Positions 23,856-32,423 of a DNA stretch of 33,573 nucleotides are shown piece by piece. Made by a program: the position numbers and the translations under genes. Below the pieces are notes generated by a model that saw only the letters and a list, made by a program, of their open reading frames with translations, did no database searches and had not been told where the DNA came from. Numbering within the stretch: position 1 is the stretch's first letter; every line of letters begins with the position of its first letter. The stretch comes from Synechococcus sp. AG-679-D13 (GTDB lineage Bacteria; Cyanobacteriota; Cyanobacteriia; PCC-6307; Cyanobiaceae), in assembly GCA_003210735.1 (NCBI GenBank), contig QCUM01000023.1, positions 1 through 33,573 of the forward strand, in the 5' to 3' direction.

Positions 23856-24239
23856 TCAAGCACCATCCATATTGATGTCGCGCAGGCGTGCATCAATTGA
23901 AGCCAATAAACCAATTGCGAACATCGGAGCTTCCTGAACGGCAAACAGGAACTTCTCTCGGTTCATCACAATGAGACGACAAAAACTCCTCGCAGTTGCT
24001 GTGCTTAGGCGGCAGTGATCCTCCACAACCAACGATCCCGACCCAAAGATGTGACCAACAGGAATATCTTCATGGCGATCATGGGCCGATGCATCGGTCC
24101 AAGTGAGACGAACAGACCCCTCAAGGATTCCAAACATCGTGGAACCGGTTTCGCCAGCCTTAAACAAAACATCTCCCGGCTCAAGGGTGATCAATTCACC
24201 CTTGCTTGCCAGAGCGCGCATGGTGTCTAACGCATGCAT
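23856..24239 (-). CDS. Stand-alone cyclic-nucleotide-binding (CAP_ED) domain protein
   Basis: A 127-residue protein consisting almost wholly of a cNMP-binding beta-roll: ITLEPGDVLFKAGETGSTMF (17-36), ILEGSVRL (38-45) and VGHIFGSGSLVVEDHCRLSTATA (61-83). There is no helix-turn-helix, so it is not a Crp/Fnr activator. In the phosphate-binding cassette the Glu that usually follows FG is Ser67, while an Arg (Arg77) is present near its expected place, so ligand binding may be altered or lost. It begins 13 bases after the transaldolase gene on the same strand and is likely cotranscribed with it. Role unknown; an effector for a neighbouring protein is one possibility. Confidence 0.8.
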   Translation of the reverse strand: MHALDTMRALASKGELITLEPGDVLFKAGETGSTMFGILEGSVRLTWTDASAHDRHEDIPVGHIFGSGSLVVEDHCRLSTATARSFCRLIVMNREKFLFAVQEAPMFAIGLLASIDARLRDINMDGA

Positions 24240-24252
24240 CGTGATGGAATGG

Positions 24253-25425
24253 TCAGGCTGTGGTCAGCGTTAATGCAGCCCCGAATCCACGGCGAATATC
24301 CTCCTGAGAGAGGCGACCGTCATGGTCGAGATCAAGGGCATCAAACACAGCATCACTTCCCAGCCATTCATCACGGGTGATGCATCCATCCCCATTGAAA
24401 TCATTCAGCAAAAATATTTCTTGAACGGCATGGCCGAAAGCTGCGCCTCCCTCAACTTCAGCCAAACGGTGGGCAAGCTGTTGCTCAAGGGTTTCGATTG
24501 CTTTACTGAAGCCTTTGATCCCTTCACTCAATTTGTCGGAAGCCATCCGGTCGTCGGCCATCAGAGCATCAAAGCGTTCACGATCCACATGAATCTGAGC
24601 TTCCTGACAGCTGGACGATGCCGCATCAAGCTTGCGCTGAAGAACAGCAGGGCTTTCGCGTAGCTGATCAAGAAGTTTGGGGGAAATGGTCAACAGATCG
24701 CAGCCTGCAAGCTCGGTGATTTCATCCAGATTGCGGAAACTGGCACCCATCACTTCGGTGGTGTAACCGAATGTCTTGTAGTAATTAAAAATTCGGGTTA
24801 CTGAAATCACACCTGGATCCTCAGGCCCTGGATAGGAATCACGACCTGTATCAGCTTTGAACCAATCGAGAATGCGACCTACAAATGGGGAAATCAAGGT
24901 GACTCCAGCCTCTGCGCAAGCCACGGCTTGACCGAAACCGAACAAAAGAGTGAGGTTGCAATGAATACCTTCCCTTTCAAGGATTTCCGCAGCTTTAATA
25001 CCTTCCCAGGTTGAAGCAATTTTGATCAACACGCGATCATTGCTGATCCCGGCGTCGTTGTAGAGACGAATCAATTTCCGACCTTTCTCCACCGTTGCGG
25101 CCGTATCCCAACTCAGCCGAGCATCAACTTCGGTGGACACTCGCCCGGGAACAATCTTGAGAATTTCCTTACCGAAGATCACACTGATTTCGTCAAGGGC
25201 TTCATGCACCACATCCTCCACGGGTGCATTACTACCAATCAGCCGTCTTGAAGAACGCAGCGCTTCATCAATCAGGCTCTGATAGGCAGGAATTTGAGCT
25301 GCCGCCAGAATTAATGAAGGATTGGTTGTAGCGTCCCTAGGTGTGAATTTGCGGATCGCCTCAAGATCACCTGTATCCGCCACCACGACGGTCATCTCGG
25401 AGAGTTGATCAAGCAGAGAAACCAT
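24253..25425 (-). CDS. tal: Transaldolase with C-terminal EF-hand pair
   Basis: Transaldolase moves a dihydroxyacetone unit between sedoheptulose-7-phosphate and glyceraldehyde-3-phosphate in the pentose phosphate pathway. The catalytic part (about 1-320) has [13 protein letters not shown] near the N-terminus and the Schiff-base Lys135 in [10 protein letters not shown] (Lys132 of E. coli TalB). The remaining 60 residues hold two canonical EF-hand loops: [12 protein letters not shown] (342-353) and [12 protein letters not shown] (365-376). The total of 390 residues exceeds the 315-320 of plain TalB by this module. Calcium binding is predicted from the loops, not shown. It sits between ftsI (48 bases) and the cNMP-domain gene (13 bases). 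Confidence 0.95.
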   Translation of the reverse strand: MVSLLDQLSEMTVVVADTGDLEAIRKFTPRDATTNPSLILAAAQIPAYQSLIDEALRSSRRLIGSNAPVEDVVHEALDEISVIFGKEILKIVPGRVSTEVDARLSWDTAATVEKGRKLIRLYNDAGISNDRVLIKIASTWEGIKAAEILEREGIHCNLTLLFGFGQAVACAEAGVTLISPFVGRILDWFKADTGRDSYPGPEDPGVISVTRIFNYYKTFGYTTEVMGASFRNLDEITELAGCDLLTISPKLLDQLRESPAVLQRKLDAASSSCQEAQIHVDRERFDALMADDRMASDKLSEGIKGFSKAIETLEQQLAHRLAEVEGGAAFGHAVQEIFLLNDFNGDGCITRDEWLGSDAVFDALDLDHDGRLSQEDIRRGFGAALTLTTA

Positions 25426-25473
25426 GGAAACACAGGTCGTGTTATCTACAACGTAGCGGGGTTGGCCAATCCG

Positions 25474-27273
25474 TCAGCTCATCAATGTCTTGTTCAATTC
25501 TGCAGGTTTTGACGGGCTGATCTTTTCGATAACAAGCAGGCCATCAATGATCTGTTTTGCCACTGGTACGGCCACGGTGGAGCCGTAGGCATGGGCACCC
25601 TGTGGCTCATCGACAGCCACGAAAACCACGTAGCGCGGGGCCTCGATGGGAAGAGTGGCCACAAAACTGCAGATTTTGGCTCCAGGCAGATAGATCCCGT
25701 TCAGGGCTTTCTGGGCAGTTCCTGTTTTACCGCCGATGCGATAACCCGGCGTCTTCACACCCACACCACTGCCCTGCTCAACAACTGACTCCATCCAAGA
25801 CAGAACCGTTGCAGCCACCTCAGGGCTGAGCAATTTTCTCCCCGATGGCGATGCAGGTGGAGCCAAAGCACCCCCGGAGCGGAATCCTCTGGTGATGTGG
25901 GGACTGACCAAGCGACCACCGTTGGCCAGGACCGCATGCAGCTGCACCAGCTTGAGGGGCGTCAGCGCAAATCCCTGCCCAAAGGCGGTTGTCGCCGGCT
26001 CGATCGGATGGGTAATGAACTGCTCCTTGCTTTTCAACTGACCGGCAACGGCACCGGGAAGATCGGTGTCCGGACGCTGATCAATCTCAAGCCGGTTCAT
26101 CCAGTCCCAGTACACATCCGTCTTCATCCGGCCCATGGCGCGCACCATGCCGACATTGCTGGACACCTGAAGGACCCTGGCCAATCCCACAAGTCCATTG
26201 GCCTTCTTGTCGTGGTTGTTGATCGGCCAGCCGCCGATGGTGATCCTGCCGGTGTCATGGACCCGATCGTCCGGCGCGATCGCCTTCTCCTCAAGCGCCA
26301 AGGCCAGATTGATCGGTTTGAACGTGGAACCTGGTTCGTAGAGGTCCTGAACCGACCACTCGCGGAAGCGTGCCGGTGAGAATCGCCAGTAGCGGTTGGG
26401 GTCATAGGTGGGAGTCGATGCCAGCACCAACAGCTCGCCGTTGGTGACATCCATGACAATCGCAGCGCCCTTCTTGGCTTTCCATGTCGAAACCTGGGCC
26501 GCAAGAGCTTTTGCCGCCAGCTCCTGCAAACGCGCATCGAGGGTTAACTGGAGGCGTAGATCATCCCCGTAGAAGGCTCCAGGGTTGAGATCATCCGGAA
26601 GCGGGGTGCCATCGGCCCCCCTGCGGAGACGTTGCGATTGTTCATGCCTCAGCAGGTCGTCATGGCGACTCTGCTCGAGCCCCGCCTGGGGCACCCGCTC
26701 ATCATTGAGGAAACCAACGACATTGGCAAAGAGCGACCCTTGGGGATAGATCCTCTGGGGGTATGCCTCGAGGTCAAGACCGCTGATCCCTAGGCCACGA
26801 ATTCGATCTGCCGTCTCCGGGTCCAGTCCCTCGGCAAGCCGTACCCCTGATCGACGGTTTCCCAGTTCATCGCGCAGGCTTTCAGCCGATCGAGCCAGAG
26901 GTGCAGCAAGAAGTGTCACCACATCCTCTGGAGGCCGCACCCGTCCAGGGTCGTCGCCGGGAAGATTGAAGTAACGAGGATGGGCCCAAAGACGGAACCG
27001 CTTCTCATCCATCGCAACCAGCCGACCGGTGCGATCAACGATCGGGCGACGTGTTCCGAGGGGGGCGCTTGTCTGCGTCTGCAGCCGACGTGCACGGGCT
27101 TCGAGTGCACCTGTCTGAACCAGCTGCAGCCAGGCCATACGCCCGATTAATCCTGTCAATCCCGTGCAGAGGATGAGGAAAACAATCCAGAGGCGATTGG
27201 CCGGCACTTGGGCCAACGGAACAACCCGGGGACGAGGCCTTTTCCGAACTGACGAAGACGATTTTGCTCGCAT
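25474..27273 (-). CDS. ftsI: Septal peptidoglycan transpeptidase, FtsI/PBP3-type class B penicillin-binding protein
   Basis: A 599-residue bitopic protein with a basic cytoplasmic tail and one membrane helix (about 28-50). A pedestal region follows, opening PLGTRRPIVDRTGRLVA, and then the transpeptidase domain. Active-site motifs are all present: Ser316-Thr-Phe-Lys319, Ser371-Ser-Asn373 and Lys516-Thr-Gly-Thr519. FtsI cross-links septal peptidoglycan in the division complex with FtsW, FtsQ, FtsL and FtsB. ATG 27271-27273 shares one base with the stop of the upstream small membrane protein (TGATG), consistent with coupled translation and with the usual ftsL-ftsI order. Transaldolase follows after 48 bases. 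Confidence 0.95.
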   Translation of the reverse strand: MRAKSSSSVRKRPRPRVVPLAQVPANRLWIVFLILCTGLTGLIGRMAWLQLVQTGALEARARRLQTQTSAPLGTRRPIVDRTGRLVAMDEKRFRLWAHPRYFNLPGDDPGRVRPPEDVVTLLAAPLARSAESLRDELGNRRSGVRLAEGLDPETADRIRGLGISGLDLEAYPQRIYPQGSLFANVVGFLNDERVPQAGLEQSRHDDLLRHEQSQRLRRGADGTPLPDDLNPGAFYGDDLRLQLTLDARLQELAAKALAAQVSTWKAKKGAAIVMDVTNGELLVLASTPTYDPNRYWRFSPARFREWSVQDLYEPGSTFKPINLALALEEKAIAPDDRVHDTGRITIGGWPINNHDKKANGLVGLARVLQVSSNVGMVRAMGRMKTDVYWDWMNRLEIDQRPDTDLPGAVAGQLKSKEQFITHPIEPATTAFGQGFALTPLKLVQLHAVLANGGRLVSPHITRGFRSGGALAPPASPSGRKLLSPEVAATVLSWMESVVEQGSGVGVKTPGYRIGGKTGTAQKALNGIYLPGAKICSFVATLPIEAPRYVVFVAVDEPQGAHAYGSTVAVPVAKQIIDGLLVIEKISPSKPAELNKTLMS

Positions 27274-27713
27274 CAGTACCCCGGACGAACCCTCGGTTGT
27301 GATGGTTCATTCCGAGCGATGACGACGGAAGGATCAGAGACCACAACAGGGGAACGCTCGAGATGAATCAGATTCGTCACCTTGGTGGGGACGAATCGAG
27401 ACGGGCTCGTTGTGCTATCCAGCCAATGCTGCTCCAGGAGAGCTGTGGATTCCGTCAGCCGATGGGACAACAACTTGGTGGCCTCAAAGCGCTGAAACGC
27501 CATCGTCCAGCGGTGCTGCCAATGCAGCGTGAGACCGGCAAGAACAGCCAATGCGGCGAAAACACCCAGCAACGTGCCGTCGGCAAGACGATGCAGCCCG
27601 CCCACCAAGGGGGAGCGTCGGGTGATTCTTCCGGCGGAGAAGGAGCCCTGAATCAGCTGAAGAGCACTCATCGAGAAGCGCTGATTGGATGCGGCCACCC
27701 TTGGCTGAACCAT
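27273..27713 (-). CDS. Small bitopic membrane protein, FtsL candidate
   Basis: A 146-residue protein (132 if it begins at the ATG at 27671). A basic N-terminal segment precedes one membrane helix (about 47-65, LLGVFAALAVLAGLTL), then a helix with coiled-coil-like spacing (about 70-98) and a Pro/Ser-rich tail. The topology and size match FtsL, as does the position directly before ftsI with a one-base stop/start overlap. Sequence similarity of FtsL proteins is always low, so the identity rests on context. Neither start has a clear Shine-Dalgarno; ATG 27713 leaves 41 bases after the CPBP protease gene. Further upstream the frame is only a shadow of that gene. Confidence 0.7.
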   Translation of the reverse strand: MVQPRVAASNQRFSMSALQLIQGSFSAGRITRRSPLVGGLHRLADGTLLGVFAALAVLAGLTLHWQHRWTMAFQRFEATKLLSHRLTESTALLEQHWLDSTTSPSRFVPTKVTNLIHLERSPVVVSDPSVVIARNEPSQPRVRPGY

Positions 27714-27754
27714 CAATGGGTCAGTGAACCATTCGCACCTGCCTCGGGCAAGCC

Positions 27755-29011
27755 TTAAAGCAAAAGCAGATTCAAAAACGTGACGGCATTCCAGGTGCCA
27801 TGCATCAACACGCTCGGAAGCAACCGTCCAGTGCTCATACGAACCAAGCCGAGACCAACCCCCAGAACGGTGAGCGGAGCCAGTTCCCCGATGCTGATGT
27901 GGGCCATGCCAAACAACAGACCCGACCACAGCACTCCAGCGAGAGGACCGAAGCGACGGGCCAGCACCGGAAGAAGAGCGCCACGGAAGATGATCTCCTC
28001 GAACAGAGGAGCAAGAACGACTGCGGTGAAAGCGAGCAGAGCCAGTGCCAACGGATCGCGACTGCCCAACACCAGCTCGAGCAAGGGATTGCTGCCACCT
28101 GGATCGCCCACGACCTTGACCAGCACCCAACCGGTCAGCATCACCACAGGGGTGATGCGAAGCCAACCACTCAGAGCTGCGATGACGGCAGAGGCCAGCG
28201 GCTTGATGCGCCACTGCAGCCATCCCTCAGATGGCCGCTCTTGATCCGGACAGGAGGCGAGCTGACGCCGCAAAATCAGCAGACTCGGCAGCGCCATCAA
28301 GCCGTAATTGATGACAACACCCACAGCCTCACGGCGTGGACTGGCCAGGGATGCGGTCAACGTTCCGACCAGGGGAAGCACCACAAGAGGGACTGCCACG
28401 GCGCTGACCACCACAAAGCCACCCGCCACCAACAGCGCCATATCCAGCAGGGTCAGCATCGGACCGCGCAGTTCAGGCAAGGTTTCAGCGCGACCACGCC
28501 ATCGACGCCACCCCTGGATGACCAGCAGCAACGTGCCTGCGAGCGCCGTTAGCAGCGGAAGCAATGCACTGAGCGCCAGCCGCACCAGGGCTGTGCGGGC
28601 CACGGCGGGGTTACTGCATTCGGCCTGAGAAGCACCCTGGGCCTCGCAATCAAGCAGCTTCAACAAAGCATCAGCATCCGCTGGAACAGCAACAGACCGT
28701 ACGGACAACAGCTCAAGCAACTGCGTCTGCCTGGGACTGCGTTGATCCGATGACGTTCCCTCCAGCGACTGCCGCAGAGCCATGCGGGGGTCGCCATTCC
28801 CTAACAGCAGCGGAACCAGGGAGGGCGGCACAGCGGGTTCCGCCAGAACGGTGATCTCCTGCTGCTGCAGATTCAGGCTCGGGGCCACCGACGGACGCGA
28901 AAGGCTGCTGACCAGGCCTGAAAACCAGATCAAGGCAGCCATGACCAGGGACAGCAGCCCAAGCAGAATTTTCCAGGCGGGCTGGGCTTGGCGTTGGGAA
29001 CTGGACGACAC
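27755..29011 (-). CDS. CPBP-family intramembrane metalloprotease (CAAX protease-like)
   Basis: A 418-residue membrane protein. After one N-terminal helix and an extracytoplasmic-looking domain (about 40-145), several membrane helices lead to the CPBP/Abi core. The three family motifs are complete: Glu338-Glu339 and Arg343 (EEIIFRGA), His371 (GMAHIS) and His404 with Asn408 (HGTWNA). Members cleave prenylated proteins, process peptides or act in bacteriocin self-immunity; cyanobacteria have many with unknown substrates. The start is GTG at 29009-29011 because no upstream ATG fits. It is divergent from the phosphatase gene, and is the first gene of the division-gene run. Confidence 0.88.
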   Translation of the reverse strand: MSSSSQRQAQPAWKILLGLLSLVMAALIWFSGLVSSLSRPSVAPSLNLQQQEITVLAEPAVPPSLVPLLLGNGDPRMALRQSLEGTSSDQRSPRQTQLLELLSVRSVAVPADADALLKLLDCEAQGASQAECSNPAVARTALVRLALSALLPLLTALAGTLLLVIQGWRRWRGRAETLPELRGPMLTLLDMALLVAGGFVVVSAVAVPLVVLPLVGTLTASLASPRREAVGVVINYGLMALPSLLILRRQLASCPDQERPSEGWLQWRIKPLASAVIAALSGWLRITPVVMLTGWVLVKVVGDPGGSNPLLELVLGSRDPLALALLAFTAVVLAPLFEEIIFRGALLPVLARRFGPLAGVLWSGLLFGMAHISIGELAPLTVLGVGLGLVRMSTGRLLPSVLMHGTWNAVTFLNLLLL

Positions 29012-29015
29012 CCGG

Positions 29016-29034
29016 TCGGCTCAACTGCAGCCGA
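29016..29034. other. Small inverted repeat in a divergent intergenic region
   Basis: TCGGCT (29016-29021) and AGCCGA (29029-29034) form a 6-bp stem around seven bases in the 76-base gap between the CPBP protease and phosphatase genes. It is close to the protease start and could be a divergent operator or chance. No sequence-specific binding protein can be named. Confidence 0.25.
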
Positions 29035-29087
29035 TTGTCCCCTGGAATCGCTTGACCCATACGATGGCCGCGCCCTGATCCTGCACC

Positions 29088-30416
29088 GTGACCCTCCGTC
29101 TACTCCTGGTCCGCCACGGTCTGAGCAGCTTCAACCTTGAGAGGCGCATCCAGGGGCGTGACGACCAATCCAACCTGAGCGACAAGGGGCATGAACAGGC
29201 CCGCTGTCTTGGAGCCAGCCTGGCGGATGTGTCGCTGGACGCGGTCTACAGCTCAAGGCTGCAGCGCGCCGCCGCCACCACGGCATCTCTATTGGAAGCC
29301 CGCGGCGGCCAGGCTCCCGCCACCGTTTTCGATGACGGCCTGCTTGAGGTGGATCTCGAGCCTTGGTCAGGACTGATCATCGATGAACTCACGGAACAGC
29401 ATCCCGAGGCCTACGGCATCTGGAAGCGACAACCGCTTGCGCTGGAATTACAGCGCCGCGATGGCAGCCGCTACAGACCTCTTGGAGAGCTGATGGAGCA
29501 AGCCAAGGGGTTCATCCAGGCGCTCACCGAACGTCATCCGGTGGAGCAGGACAGCACCGTGCTGGTTGTCGCCCACAATGCAATCCTGCGCTGTCTGATG
29601 CTGGCCATGCTGGGGGAGCCCGAGCATGGATTTCGACGCCTTCGGGTCGACAACACCTCGCTTTCGGTGTTCAACCTGCGGCCCGGAACAAGCGGAGCTC
29701 AGGTTCAGATCGAGTGTCTCAACAGCACCACCCACCTGCAACCTCTGCCGGCGCGGGGCAGCGGCGCAAGACTGATCCTGGTGCGACATGGCGAAACCGA
29801 CTGGAACAAGGCCGGACGGTTTCAAGGACAGATCGACATCCCACTCAACGACAACGGTCGTCGTCAAGCAGCCGCGGCCAGAGACTTTTTAAAGGACGTT
29901 GCGATCGATCGAGCCTGGAGCAGCACCCTCTCCCGCCCCACCGAAACCGCACGCATCATTCTCGAAGCACACGCCGACGTACCTCTCACTCAGATCGACG
30001 GTCTTGTCGAGATCGGGCACGGAGTGTGGGAAGGGAAGCTTGAATCCGAAATCCGCGCCGACTGGGCAGAACTTCTCGACACCTGGAAGACATCCCCTGA
30101 AACGGTGCAGATGCCGGAGGGAGAAACCATCCAGGACGTCTGGACCCGGTCGGTGAACAGCTGGAAAGAGATCGCGACCGGGCTCAAACCAGATGAAACG
30201 GCGCTGGTGGTGGCACATGACGCCGTCAACAAGACCATCCTGTGCGACCTCCTGGGCCTTACACCAGCCGATATCTGGGCTGTGAAGCAAGGCAACGGCG
30301 GCGTGACGGTGGTCGACATCGCTGCCGATCCAGGCCAGCCTGCGGTCGTGACCTGCCTGAATCTCACCTCCCACTTCGGAAGCGTGATCGACCGCACCGC
30401 GGCGGGCGCCCTCTGA
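29088..30416 (+). CDS. Tandem histidine-phosphatase (phosphoglycerate-mutase superfamily) protein
   Basis: A 442-residue protein made of two complete histidine-phosphatase domains. Domain 1 (1-200) has LLVRHG with His10, and VVAHNA with His163. Domain 2 (about 226-430) has LVRHGETDWN with His234, EIGHGVWEG as the acid/base region, and VVAHDA with His377. Both keep the phosphohistidine and second His, so both may be active. Plant 2-carboxyarabinitol-1-phosphate phosphatase belongs to the same superfamily, so removal of Rubisco-inhibiting sugar phosphates is one possible role; a plain sugar-phosphate phosphatase is equally likely. The start is GTG at 29088. It is followed after four bases by the dihydroorotase-like gene. 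Confidence 0.9.
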   Translation: MTLRLLLVRHGLSSFNLERRIQGRDDQSNLSDKGHEQARCLGASLADVSLDAVYSSRLQRAAATTASLLEARGGQAPATVFDDGLLEVDLEPWSGLIIDELTEQHPEAYGIWKRQPLALELQRRDGSRYRPLGELMEQAKGFIQALTERHPVEQDSTVLVVAHNAILRCLMLAMLGEPEHGFRRLRVDNTSLSVFNLRPGTSGAQVQIECLNSTTHLQPLPARGSGARLILVRHGETDWNKAGRFQGQIDIPLNDNGRRQAAAARDFLKDVAIDRAWSSTLSRPTETARIILEAHADVPLTQIDGLVEIGHGVWEGKLESEIRADWAELLDTWKTSPETVQMPEGETIQDVWTRSVNSWKEIATGLKPDETALVVAHDAVNKTILCDLLGLTPADIWAVKQGNGGVTVVDIAADPGQPAVVTCLNLTSHFGSVIDRTAAGAL

Positions 30417-30420
30417 TCCG

Positions 30421-31680
30421 ATGCAAGACACCCTGTTGCTGGATCCGGTTCGGATCTTGCGTGGTCCTGGGATCCCGCTTCAGCAGGGAGCGGTTTTGAT
30501 TGAAGCGGGAATTCTCATCGGCTTCGATGACGAGGCCCGACAGCGCGGCAACGCTTTGGGTCTCAACCCAAAACCTGCACCTGAGCAGCTCGTGGCTCCC
30601 TGCCTGGTGGACCCGCATTCACTGCTGCCAACCCCAGTGAGTGGAACTGTTGAGACCCTTACGAGCCTTCGCCGCTGCGCCGCAGCAGCCGGCTACGGCC
30701 AGGTGGCCCTGCTGCCAAAAGCAGACAGCTGGCGAGACCAGCCGGAGCGGTTGTTCGGTCTGCACAGCATTGACCCATCGGATGTCCACCTCCCGCTCTG
30801 GGGAAGTTTCAGCATCGGCGGACGGGGGGAGGAGCTGGCACCCCACGCGGACCTGCTCGAACACGGCGCCATCGGACTGGCAGACGACGATCAGATGATC
30901 CCGCTGGCATTGCTGGAACGGGGACTGTCCCTTGGGGAAATGGGTTCTTGCCCGGTGCTTCTTGCCGCTAGAGATCCCCAGCTGCAGGGAGACGGTTTCG
31001 TGCGAGAGGGCGTCGAAACCCTCAGGGCGGGATGGCCGCCGGATCCTCTGGCCAGTGAGCTGCAACCCCTGAACCAGCTGCTGACCCTTCAGCAACGCCA
31101 TCCGGATCGTCAACTGCGCCTGATGAATCTTTCCACCGGTGAGGCCGTTGAAGCGCTGCAACAGGTCGCAGCACCACCGTTATCCAGCGTGTGCTGGTGG
31201 CACCTTCTGGCGGAGCGGGGCTCTCTAGGAGGCGCTGAACCGGGATGGGGGATCCGTCCATCTCTTGGGGGGACGAGGGACCGCAGCCGTTTGCGATCAG
31301 CGCTGCGGGATGGGCTGATTCAGGCCGTTGCGGTCCACGCTGTCCCTCTGGATCAGGAGGACATGCTGCTGCCGATCGATCAACGCCCCCCAGGCCTGAG
31401 TGGCCACCATCTGGTTCTTCCCGCCCTCTGGTCGGCCCTGGTGCGAGAGGAACATTTCAGCGTTGAAGAGCTGTGGCAGGCCCTCAGCTTCGGCCCTTCA
31501 GCCTTCCTGGACAGACCAGCGGAAATGCTGACGATCGGCAGTCGACGCTGGTTGCTGTTTGATCCCAATCATCGCTGGACGGTGCATCGCGACGATCCTG
31601 CTGCACCGGGAGCCGCCAATCTCCCCTGGCTTGGGGAAACACTCCAGGGACGCGTCATGGCCTGCGGCCTCAGTCGCTGA
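30421..31680 (+). CDS. Dihydroorotase-like protein lacking the HxH metal motif
   Basis: A 419-residue amidohydrolase-superfamily protein, similar in layout to dihydroorotase: an N-terminal beta-sandwich part (LLLDPVRILRG...GAVLIEAGILIGF) and then the barrel start LVAPCLVDPHSLLPTPVSGT. In true PyrC the barrel begins V-D-x-H-x-H; here the second His is Leu68 (only His66 remains). I do not see the carbamylated Lys or the downstream His pattern clearly. It is probably non-catalytic, like known pseudo-dihydroorotases that act as scaffolds for aspartate carbamoyltransferase. It begins four bases after the phosphatase gene. Its last 11 bases overlap the convergent lepB. Confidence 0.75.
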   Translation: MQDTLLLDPVRILRGPGIPLQQGAVLIEAGILIGFDDEARQRGNALGLNPKPAPEQLVAPCLVDPHSLLPTPVSGTVETLTSLRRCAAAAGYGQVALLPKADSWRDQPERLFGLHSIDPSDVHLPLWGSFSIGGRGEELAPHADLLEHGAIGLADDDQMIPLALLERGLSLGEMGSCPVLLAARDPQLQGDGFVREGVETLRAGWPPDPLASELQPLNQLLTLQQRHPDRQLRLMNLSTGEAVEALQQVAAPPLSSVCWWHLLAERGSLGGAEPGWGIRPSLGGTRDRSRLRSALRDGLIQAVAVHAVPLDQEDMLLPIDQRPPGLSGHHLVLPALWSALVREEHFSVEELWQALSFGPSAFLDRPAEMLTIGSRRWLLFDPNHRWTVHRDDPAAPGAANLPWLGETLQGRVMACGLSR

Positions 31681-32350
31681 GTAAACCGATCCGGTTCGGC
31701 GGCCAGAAGCGAACGACGGCCCGGCCGAGAATCTCCTGCTGTGGCAGGAATTTAGTTCCAGGCCAGTAGCGGCTGTCCTGGCTACTACTGCGATTGTCGC
31801 CAAGCACCAGCACTGATCCTTCAGGCACGGTCTCGCTGAGGGGTGGGCAGTGGAGGCTCATTCCCTGAGCATTCAACGGGCAAAAATGTTCGACGTAAGG
31901 CTCCTCCAATGGCACACCATTGAGGCTGACCGCACCGGATGGGCCAACAACGACCCGGTCTCCGGCAACACCGACCACTCGCTTGATGTAGGCATCACAA
32001 GCCCGATCTCCGAGCCCGGGGATCACATTTATTAGAGGCAGGCTCACCAGGCCGCAGATCAGAGGCGAAGGATTCTGCGACGATCGCAGCACTGGATCGA
32101 AGGCATAGGGGGAATTGAACACCACGATCTCGCCGCGCTGCGGAGGTCTGATTTTGTAAGTGATTTTTTCGATCAGCAGTCGATCCTGAATCTTCAGACC
32201 CGGCTGCATCGAGCCGGATGGGATGTAGCGGGCTTCGACCAGAAACTGACGAATGCCCAGTAAGAGGGCAAACATGAACAGCAATGGGCCCCAGAAGTCC
32301 CAGAAGGGATGAGGCTGCGCCCCCTTCGTCTTTGATTCGTCGACTGCCAA
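31670..32350 (-). CDS. lepB: Signal peptidase I
   Basis: Leader peptidase cleaves signal peptides of exported proteins at the outer face of the cytoplasmic (and, in cyanobacteria, thylakoid) membrane. The 226-residue protein has one N-terminal membrane helix (about 20-38), catalytic Ser47 in YIPSGSM, and general-base Lys123 in YIKRVVGVAGD. The C-terminal box GDNRSSSQDSR completes the S26 signature. A TTG start at 32348-32350 is used because an in-frame stop lies nine codons above it and no ATG precedes the membrane helix. It is convergent with the dihydroorotase-like gene and divergent from the last gene of the window. Confidence 0.93.
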   Translation of the reverse strand: MAVDESKTKGAQPHPFWDFWGPLLFMFALLLGIRQFLVEARYIPSGSMQPGLKIQDRLLIEKITYKIRPPQRGEIVVFNSPYAFDPVLRSSQNPSPLICGLVSLPLINVIPGLGDRACDAYIKRVVGVAGDRVVVGPSGAVSLNGVPLEEPYVEHFCPLNAQGMSLHCPPLSETVPEGSVLVLGDNRSSSQDSRYWPGTKFLPQQEILGRAVVRFWPPNRIGLLSD

Positions 32351-32423
32351 CGGGCCTGTCCGGGGAGAGTTGGTTCACGATAGGGGTGATGTTCTGTGCA
32401 GCCCTGCAGCCCCGCATCTGCCG

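Noticed and set aside
27714..28223. N-terminal extension of the FtsL-like frame into the protease gene
   Set aside because: The extension is a Ser/Arg/His-rich shadow of the CPBP protease reading frame on the same strand and shows no membrane or domain pattern.
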